From Tetmemena sp. SeJ-2015 (taxonomy: Eukaryota; Ciliophora; Spirotrichea; Sporadotrichida; Oxytrichidae): DNA of 64,000 bases. The stretch is from positions 1 to 64,000 of the forward strand of contig JAJKFJ010022274.1 in NCBI GenBank assembly GCA_027382625.1. The letters run 5' to 3'. The notes beneath the pieces were generated by a model. It was not told the DNA's origin. It was given only the letters and a program-made list of their open reading frames with translations, and did no database searches. Positions within the stretch are counted from its first letter, which is position 1. Every line of letters begins with the position of its first letter. Of this stretch, positions 56,601-64,000 are shown in pieces. The position numbers were made by a program, and so were the translations under genes.

Positions 56601-59600
56601 AGGACACTTTAATTGACACTCTCATTTTAGTTCATTGTAAAAATAAGTTAAATTATGATAAATTTCAAAAATGGTGTTAATTGGCGAGATTAATGGAGCG
56701 AATTCGTGAGGTGTTCGAATCCACTTCTGATTAATTTATGACTTTTATTTTAGGGAAGGAAATATAAGAGACAAGGTATCGGTAGCTCTATCTTTTACAA
56801 AGCTAGGATTTAGAGCCAATAAAGACAGCTAGCAAGCTCTTAAAGCAATAGCTTATCTAGATGTGGAAGTTCATAGCAGTACGAAGCGGCTGTGGATGAA
56901 GGTCAAAATTGTGACAGGCATAGTTGCTAGCAAAGTTGGAAGAGTCTGTGCACTTATATTCCTGTAGAATCTAAAGCAAATAGTATATTTTCAAGTTCTC
57001 GTTAGTGTTATCGCAACCCAAAAGTATGCAAAGCTAAATAAGAGCTGTTATTTAATGCTATATTAATTCTCTATTTGGTTGTATTAAATTCTCTCCTATT
57101 ATATATTCCTTATATATTACTCTTTTATTTTTGTTTAAATCCTTGAATCCATTATTTATTTTAAAATGGGAACATGATAATAAATCCCCTATAATTACTT
57201 TTTTATTTCAAACTTTTTTTTAAAAAAAAAAAATATTGTTATTTCATTTTTAATAAAATAAGTCTTCACAATTTCTGAGGCAATCCTTTTAAATTAGAAG
57301 TTTTTTAATATGAGAAGATTATAGGTCAAATACGAATTGTTGATTTTCGACTGCTATATCTTAAAAATAAATAATTTTTAATGTTTTTTAGTGTGAGCGC
57401 CAGTCCTTGACTGTTTTAACTATTTAAATTTAATAACAAAACTAATCATAAAATGGAAGGAGGAGGTTGAGCTCCCTAGGAGTTCCCTCTCTGGTCTTTA
57501 CTTCAACAACTATACCTACTGCATTATCTTCGTGATCATCTTGGGAGGGCAGGTAGACATACATCATTAAAATCCAAAAAGCAATTAAAGATGCTTTCAA
57601 TTTAGAAATAACCTTCAAGCTAGTCAGATACAACAAGAAGCGCACTCCCACTACAAGTGCAAAGTAAAAGAGCTCCCTCTTCCAACTAAAAGCCTATAGA
57701 CACGACAGATATATTCAGTCATACTGGAAATGTTGCTGATGACATTAATCACAAGTATGAACAAGACATCAAAATGAAAAAGAAGTTAAGGAGACAAAAA
57801 AAATAAATAAACAATGACTAAATGTAGGCAGTGTAAACAAAGCTGACAAGCAGCAATACTCTGAGTTAGTCATTTAAATCCTCAATTCTTAAAAAACAGT
57901 CAAGGACTGGCGCTCACACTAAAAAACATTAAAAATTATTTATTTTTAAGATATAGCAATCGCCAATCAACAATTCGTATTTGACCTTTAATATACTTTT
58001 TTTAACAAATTAAAAAATATCAATTTCAACTTTCGTGAACTACTTAGAATTTTTAAACTTAATTAATGGTATTTTAATGTGTGGAGGAACAAACGATCTT
58101 GCCTACTAGTTACTTAAATTTAATAATATTTTTTTCTTCATAAAAGTTAAAGCAATACTACTATCCTAATTGGAATATGTGGATCGTATAATATTTTTTA
58201 AATATCTTATTATTAAAATCCAGATAAAAGGATAATATTGTTTAAATTTTAAAATTCAATTAATCATCCAATCTTTGACATAGACAGGAGTGCGAGATAA
58301 TATAAATTTTTGTAAATCAAGGGATTAATTAAAATTAATCCTAAAGTTATAATCTACTAACAGAATTCTATTTTAGTTGATTATTAGATTGTCTTATTTT
58401 TAATGGAGGGAACCTCCTACAAATGATATGAGGTCAGTAATTTCATTTTCGCAGAGCTGTCAATTTAATTTTTTGAAGGGTGGGATTAGTCAACTGCACT
58501 TTGTCTCATCTGAATAAGTTTTACCTTGATTGCAGATACTTAGGTCTAGTTCAATTCTGTGTAGATCATAGCTGCTGATTTTTAATTCCAACACTTGGTT
58601 GTTGTATAATTGCTCAGAAATTGTTTACATCCTCCACCTTCAACAGTTCTAAGTTCCAAGTGTGAACTGTTTTCTGCTCTTCTGTTCAAATGCTGTTACT
58701 TACATTCATAATGTTGGATTCATCAATGATTTTGTGAAAATTCACTTTCAGGTCATGTCAGGCCCCTGTCACCTTGGTTCATTAAGTTTTAAATGTCTTA
58801 ATTACTTTTTTTTAATAAAAAGACATATAATCAGCTTCAGCAGGAATGTTATTTAGATTATTTATTGATTATTTTATCGATTTTTTAGAAAAATTTCAGT
58901 TTTATCCTAATTTTGATTGGCAATTCAATCATTATGAAATGCAACATCATTAAATAGCAATCTTTATGTTTATTGTAATATTTGTCTCTGAATTAATGTT
59001 TCTATAGCATCCCATATAAAATTTTCTTGAATAAAACAAAATAACTTAAAAATATATGCTTTATAGAATAAAAGATTAAAAATTTAATTACTTATTAAAT
59101 AATTAAGTTTATTTTTGTTTTTCAATTAAATCTCTGATATTTTAAGATGATAAAAATACCTTAGATTTTTGTAAAAAAAAATTATCCTAATTTTATTAAA
59201 GCAGTTACAATTTTTTTAGATCTTACTTCTTTATATTTATTTGGGAGAAAAGTTTCTGAATACTTATACAGGGTTAGCTTGAGGAGCATTCCTACTTCTT
59301 TAAGGAAAAAGAGTTAAATTTATATAACTAATATAAATTAAGAAATTTGAAAGATTTAAATTTTTGTTAATAAATCTGTACAGATTTATTTTTGTAGTAC
59401 TCTTGGTTTAAATTGTAATGGTTTAAATTACTATTTTATATATAATTTTAATATATGTATATATTATCGCCTTATTTGACCAAAATGGTGATATTTAGTG
59501 GGGAATGACCGGTAACTCACTCTGGGGAGGAAGTCAGTACACATATTACCAATCCTGCACCTTTGGAGCTGACTAAGCTTTATAATTATACTTAATTATA

Positions 59601-62600
59601 AATTTAGCTTCGATTTACGCTCAGATGTTTAATATTAATTCAAATGCCGAGCTGATTAAATTAAACCCACCATTTAAATGATATTGGTCAAACACGATTA
59701 TTCAACATATCTCAAAATTAAAACAACTAAATAATAAAAATCATATAATAATTCATGCTATAATTTACAGAAAGAATTCATTAAATAATATTATAAATAT
59801 TTGTTCATATTTTTTAAAACATTTTAATAAAAAAATTTAATTAAAAATAGTTGAAATTAAACAGGAAAGGTTGTGACTTTATATATTTATATTTGCATTC
59901 GCTTCAATTGTTAAGGCCAATTCTTTTAATAAAAAATGCTTATTTAAAAATGATCTTTAAGAAAATTTTAAAAACTTAAATTTTTTAAAAATTAAAAACC
60001 AATTTCAATTTTCTTAGAATTTAGAGGAAAATTTTTTAAAAAACTTTAAAATAAAGAAAATTTTTTTTAATTTTTGATATTTTTTCCATCAAAAGGTAAT
60101 AAAATTAAGTTAATTTATCATCTTTTAAGATTTTTTTCTAAAAAATTTTTTACATAAGAAGAAATTTAATGAATTTTTTTAAAAAAGTTTTTAATAAAAA
60201 TTTAAAATAAAAATTTTTTAAAAATTTTTAGAAATAAAATTTTTTTAAGTTATTTTTTTTAAAAAAATTTCAATTTAATTTCTTCTTTTTGACATATTAA
60301 AATATTTTTTTTAATTTTAAATTAAAAATTAAATTTTTCAATTTTGGTTATTTTTGAATTTAAAAAAAAATTTTTTAACCTAAAAAAATTTTAAATTTTT
60401 TCTCTTTTTTCAAGAAAAAATTAAAAAAATAAATTATAAATTCTAAGGTTAATTTTAAAATGTTTCTGAATATTACTTTAAAATTATCCTAATCTGTAAA
60501 GAAAATAAATGTGTTTTTAATGCTCAATAATAATTTTATTCATTTAAATTAAATGAAATTAATTTATAAGGAGCGAACTATTAAGATTTTGTATTAAAAG
60601 TTGATTTGCATATAACTAAAATAATTTCTAAATTATAAAATATTTCTAGGATTTTTCCAAAAAATAAAATTTTTTTTAAAAAAGTTTTTAAAAAAATATT
60701 TTTGAAATTTTTTAATTATTTAATTTTTTCTAAATTGTTTTAATTACATAAATATTTAAAATACAATTATTGAGACCCACACGGAAAATTTCTTAATAGG
60801 GGGAGAGCAAAAAGGGATTCGAGCCGGAAGCAAAAAACAAACATCGAGGTGAGCAACGTCTACACTATACAAAATTTGGGACGAGAAACATAGATGCGGG
60901 ACAGGTTCGAAGATGAGGAACTAGGGCCATCGGCCCAACAGAAGAGAGAAAAAAATGAACCCTTCTTCCAGATAACAAAAGTGACTTAAGTCATTAAGTT
61001 AAGCTTAAATACTTTTCCTAAATACACCACCTTTTCTTTCCCTCTTTGTTTCCTTCTTTCCCCTCTTTACACTACTCACTATTAAATCCTCTGATCATAG
61101 CTTAATCATGCCAAGTGTTTGAGCAGCAGTTTTTATAGTGTCCCTTAACTAAATTCCAGTAAAACTAATCGTTTAACTCTGGGTAATGGAACTTAAAAAC
61201 AGGAAGGATTTTTAACTCAGCATGCCTTTTCGCTTCTTTGGTCTTGTGTACCTGAGGTTTCAAAGAGTAAAAGGGCCACCCTCTGTGAAACTTCTCTTAC
61301 TTTTTTAAGGAAAAGCAGCATCTGCTCTCCTTGATAAAAGCGAGATGGGAAGCATAAACTTTAAGCCTGAGTCTTCGCTGATTTCCTGCAAGTAACGGCC
61401 TTGAGTTTATTTACTTTCTACTCGTAAAAATTCTATTTATCGGCTTCTTGTCCAACTCTTTTTCATGAATGTTGTGTGTGACACAGCTTCGTCAGCACAT
61501 ACAAACTTCACGCATCCCCCCTTTCACACCCGAGCATAGTTAAAAATTTTTCAGATTAATAATAAAATGGCTTAGTGAAATCTATAACGGCCCTTTATCG
61601 ATTCACATTTTGTCTTAGCCATTTCAACGATAGATGTTTTTTACAGTCTACGGGAGAGAGATAAGGAAAATATCTTGGGAAGCTTCGGCCCTACTTCCCA
61701 AAATGAAGTGCGCTTAGTGGCAAAGAGTTTGAGGATCAATCAAATAATTGATGTGCACGAAACTTAGAAGTGCGATGAGGAACAGCTGCAACTCCTAACT
61801 TTCTCATCTGCAAAGCAACTTTCAAATGCGAGAGTATAGTGCGCGCTGGCACTCTCAACATTTTTGCGATGGAGTTCATTTTTATTTCGTTTTAATTAAA
61901 GCATAATAATATTTATTTTTGTGGTTTTTATTGATCGACCTATGTCAAGATACTCCTCTTATTGCAATTAAGCAAGTGTTGGTTCGCTTATGTATATTTA
62001 ATCCCTACAAGTCTTTCAAGATCAAAATTACTTTTTGTCAAATTAGAATGTCGCTTATGCAGGCTAGTATTGGATTTTATATTTAAACAATTAAAAAAGA
62101 AGAAATAATTTTGCAGATTAAGAAAAATATTTTTACTAAAAATCTAAAATTAAAATAAAATAAAGAAAAATAATAATTTATTTAATTAACTTACTAAATT
62201 ATTTCTAAAAAAACTTAAAAATTATAATAAATTTTATTATTTAACTATTAGGTTTATAATTGTTACCTTTTAAAATGAATTTTGTCTGCAAAATCCTTTA
62301 TAGATATTTCCTATTTAAACATTACTTATCCTTCTTTGTATCTATATAAAATAATTATTGTTTTATCTTCTTTATAAATAAATTGTTAAAGAACATATAA
62401 ACTTGTTAAATCATTAGCATTCATTCTTCTATTTACTCAAGCATTCAAAAAATAATTAAAAAAACTATCATAATAAAAAATATAAGTGATATTTTACGAC
62501 TATCTTTGTCCTATTTAAAGTGACATATGATATTTCCATTAAAAGAAATGATATCTTAAAATTGAGGACTAAATATCTTTTGAAAAATATCCCTCGCTAC

Positions 62601-64000
62601 TCAATATAAAAATACTAAGTAGAAAGTTTAAAGAATAAACTTTCTTCTCGATTAAAATTTGCTTTTTCTTAAGATGTTTTAAAAGCGCTCTATATATTTT
62701 ACATTAACAACTTAATATGTTTTCACTAAATTTATTTTTTATTGGTCGGCTATCACATTAAGATAGAAAACCACTGGAAATCAAGTGAAATCAAGAATGT
62801 TTCTTTAGAACAATAACACTTTTTAATAATTAAATATGTCAAATTTTTTAATAACATGAATAACGGCTTTGATGTGATATGCTTTATACAAATAAAAAGA
62901 ATTATTGAATTAATATTTTTAAAATCTAGTTATAAATATTTAAAGTAAGTGATATCCGATGGAACATACATATTTTTGGCCCAAGGCACGAAGGCTCCAA
63001 AGGCTATCTAGTTAATAAAAATGGATATTCCAAACTTAAACGTACTTGCAATCAATGGACACTATGTCAACTATTAAATAAATATTTTATAATAATTAAT
63101 AATTTATTTAAGATACATTATACCAATAGAATATAAAAAATGCATTTTTTAGGGATTATTAGGTTTCCAAAATTTATAACCTTCTAAATGTGTAAACCAT
63201 ATGAATTTTTATTTAAATTAAAATTCATTAAATTTAACTAAAAAAACTCTGGCTCATTATTATACAATCGTTCGATTAGCTAATGATTTTAAGTCTTTTA
63301 AATAAAAAAAGTTAACTTATTTGCTATTTCAATTTTTAAATTTAATTTGAATGATACAAACTTCGTCTATGCGTACTCCTTTGAGCCTACTATTGGTATA
63401 AGCTACTTTACCAAATTTAGGAAATCTGATCTGAGAATAAAAAATTTAATAACTTTGAATATTAAAATTGTATAGACCTTAAAAAATCGATGATTGCTTA
63501 AAATAATAAGACTTGGGTCTTTTATTTTAATGAGCATAGTCCAAGCTGTATATACTTAAACAAAAAATGCTAAAATTATAATTTTTTATTTTAAATTTAT
63601 AAATAGTAAGAGTCCTAATTTAAACTAATCATTTTACAGCATGATTGAATATGGAACCAAGCAGGTAGAGAATGTCTTAAAATAATAAATACTTGTTAGG
63701 GATGTATGATTCGATGCTTTACGTATTTTTTGGCAATAAAATAAAATAGTGGATGTAAGATTTTTGAATTTAAATTGATGTTATCATAGTCAACACAGCA
63801 TATACATAAATAAAATTAAAAACTTTATTTAAATAAAATATTTAAACTTTTATACAGGAACCAGAGCTGCGATAGTTAATTAGTTCACCACCACGTTTTA
63901 AACTCCATAATCTTGCACTGAAACTATTCCTCTGCCTTTAAATGGCACTTACTCTCTTAATAATTCTCAGATCCCCACAAATTTAGCCTACACGTACAAT
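53600..64000 (+). CDS. Gene C: third A/B-family protein, interrupted, runs off right edge
   Basis: Segments: about 53617-53855 (SLDMQNCQGNPVIITYM), 54765-54845 (LIRPGTRWLHMYVTVKI), 54915-55125 (CPGDQLIYPMLVG), 55280-55428 (VGPEALLKNITSIVGGDC), 59466-59695 (LFDQNGDIQWGMTGNSLW) and 63855-64000 (AAIVNQFTTTF, ETIPLPLNGTYSLNNS). The blocks correspond in order to DCTGN, the strand before it, SCEESIYP and ATGNIQWH of gene B, so the family and collinearity are clear although sequence identity is low. TAA and TAG are Gln. The gap 55.4-59.4 kb holds a foldback element and other ORFs; the gap 59.7-63.8 kb holds very AT-rich DNA and a TBE remnant. The N-terminus is not located and the C-terminus is outside the window. 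Confidence 0.65.
54180..54530 (+). repeat. Dispersed repeat copy with Pol III-like B box
   Basis: Related to 23290-23515. GGTTCGAATCT at 54449-54459 is close to a B box. It lies in a gap of gene C, as the other copies lie in gaps of gene D. Confidence 0.5.
55430..56046. mobile_element. 617-bp palindromic foldback element with G/C-run ends, copy 2
   Basis: The same family as 2610-3218: G run, CCTTTCCTCGAC, arms of about 250 bp, C run. The flanks TTTCTTTG and TTTTTTTG match in seven of eight bases, consistent with an aged 8-bp target duplication. It lies just after a gene C segment. Confidence 0.87.
56426..56899 (+). CDS. 157-codon ORF, helical protein segment
   Basis: Open from TGA to TGA with TAA/TAG as Gln. 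It reads KLLAFVLDLLDKQIDFLELD, then RIRGLALQENDILREGYLEE and CQLARLMERIREVFESTSDQ. It is rich in Leu, Glu, Arg and Lys in heptad-like spacing, suggesting a coiled coil. No Met start is seen, so it is probably one segment of a split gene. An overlapping frame from 56765 (SVALSFTKLGFRANKD) is an alternative reading of the last part. I do not recognise the family. Confidence 0.5.
57324..57987. mobile_element. Inverted-repeat-flanked unit with an internal membrane-protein ORF
   Basis: Arms of about 97 bp (57324-57420 and 57893-57987, with the block GTGAGCGCCAGTCCTTGAC) are nearly perfect inverted repeats around a GC-richer interior. No target duplication is evident, so mobility is inferred. Confidence 0.65.
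57442..57715 (-). CDS. Small membrane-protein ORF inside the inverted-repeat unit
   Basis: The minus frame has hydrophobic segments (LFYFALVVGVRFLLYL and LIAFWILMMYVYLP), then a hydrophilic part with SQDDHEDNAVGIVVEVKT. It reads on past TAG (as Gln) into the left arm. It may be cargo or an unknown element gene. Confidence 0.45.
58380..58860. other. Coding-like region, strand uncertain
   Basis: GC is above the local level. Plus 58533-58830 is open (FNSNTWLLYNCSEIVYILHL) and minus 58395-58715 is open too (QHLNRRAENSSHLELRTVEG, then TVEGGGCKQFLSNYTTTKCW). The minus peptide looks the more natural, but gene C lies on the plus strand. I cannot decide. Confidence 0.3.
59720..60780. other. Extremely AT-rich block
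   Basis: Long runs of A and T with very few G or C, especially 59960-60420 and 60640-60730. No gene. It directly precedes the TBE remnant. Confidence 0.6.
60800..61878 (-). mobile_element. TBE-type transposon remnant, copy 4
   Basis: Inverted relative to copies 1 and 2: the C-terminal part of the small ORF lies on the plus strand at about 60810-60990 and the transposase on the minus strand. Both terminal repeats are missing; it stops abruptly at the transposase 5' flank near 61878. Many indels make it the most decayed copy. Confidence 0.88.
61000..61815 (-). pseudogene. TBE transposase, heavily decayed
   Basis: Recognisable blocks are the N-terminal GVAAVP region near 61790, AFTCADEA near 61480 and the C-terminal NLVKGHYK region near 61135. 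It carries the same TGA after IYR as the other copies. Confidence 0.85.
61880..63850. other. AT-rich stretch without a supported gene
   Basis: Probably a gap between segments of gene C. No further repeat or RNA gene is recognised. Confidence 0.35.

Overview
The window reads as germline (micronuclear) DNA of a hypotrich ciliate of the Oxytricha/Stylonychia type. Four things show this. (1) Reading frames are long only if TAA and TAG are sense and TGA is the sole stop; at two aligned sites in a pair of tandem paralogs TAG stands opposite CAA or CAG, so both stops mean Gln. (2) Genes are cut by tiny AT-rich internal eliminated sequences (IESs) flanked by short direct repeats (pointers); removing each IES plus one pointer restores the frame. 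(3) There are TBE-type transposons with C4A4 telomere-like ends, 3-bp ANT target duplications and a D35E transposase. (4) The DNA is very AT-rich, with GC-richer islands that are either gene segments or mobile elements. Ordinary ORF calling misses nearly every real gene here.

Layout. 0.8-8.8 kb, minus: gene A, a large secreted-type protein in many segments, whose non-coding gaps hold a 0.6-kb foldback element, a 26-copy 52-bp minisatellite and a SINE-like element. 9.8-12.5 kb, minus: two tandem paralogs (F1 and F2), which reconstruct exactly to 334 and 336 aa type I membrane proteins with nine aligned cysteines after removing 5 and 6 IESs. 12.75-13.4 kb, plus: a fragmentary gene divergent from F2. 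13.6-25.2 kb, minus: gene D, a large ciliate protein with beta-helix repeats, a Cys-rich CPGG module and a multi-pass C-terminal membrane domain; it has one 31-nt GT-AG intron and at least five resolvable IESs. 26-37 kb: a mobile-element zone with two TBE copies, a second SINE-like copy, a MITE and several long palindromes, among which are a few coding segments. 37.7-44.5 kb, plus: gene B, a paralog of A in the opposite orientation. 44.7-52.7 kb: a 1.5-kb terminal-inverted-repeat element, two MITEs and a 329-bp TBE deletion derivative. 53.6-64 kb, plus: gene C, third member of the A/B family, running off the right edge, with a foldback element, an IR-flanked ORF and a truncated TBE in its gaps.

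The identifiable genes mostly encode secreted or membrane proteins. A, B and C have the same order of homologous blocks, so they are interrupted but not scrambled. F1 and F2 are the best-resolved result: the IES-excised lengths are exact multiples of three and the predicted proteins align end to end. Coordinates of A, B, C and D are outer limits; their internal segment borders are only partly resolved.
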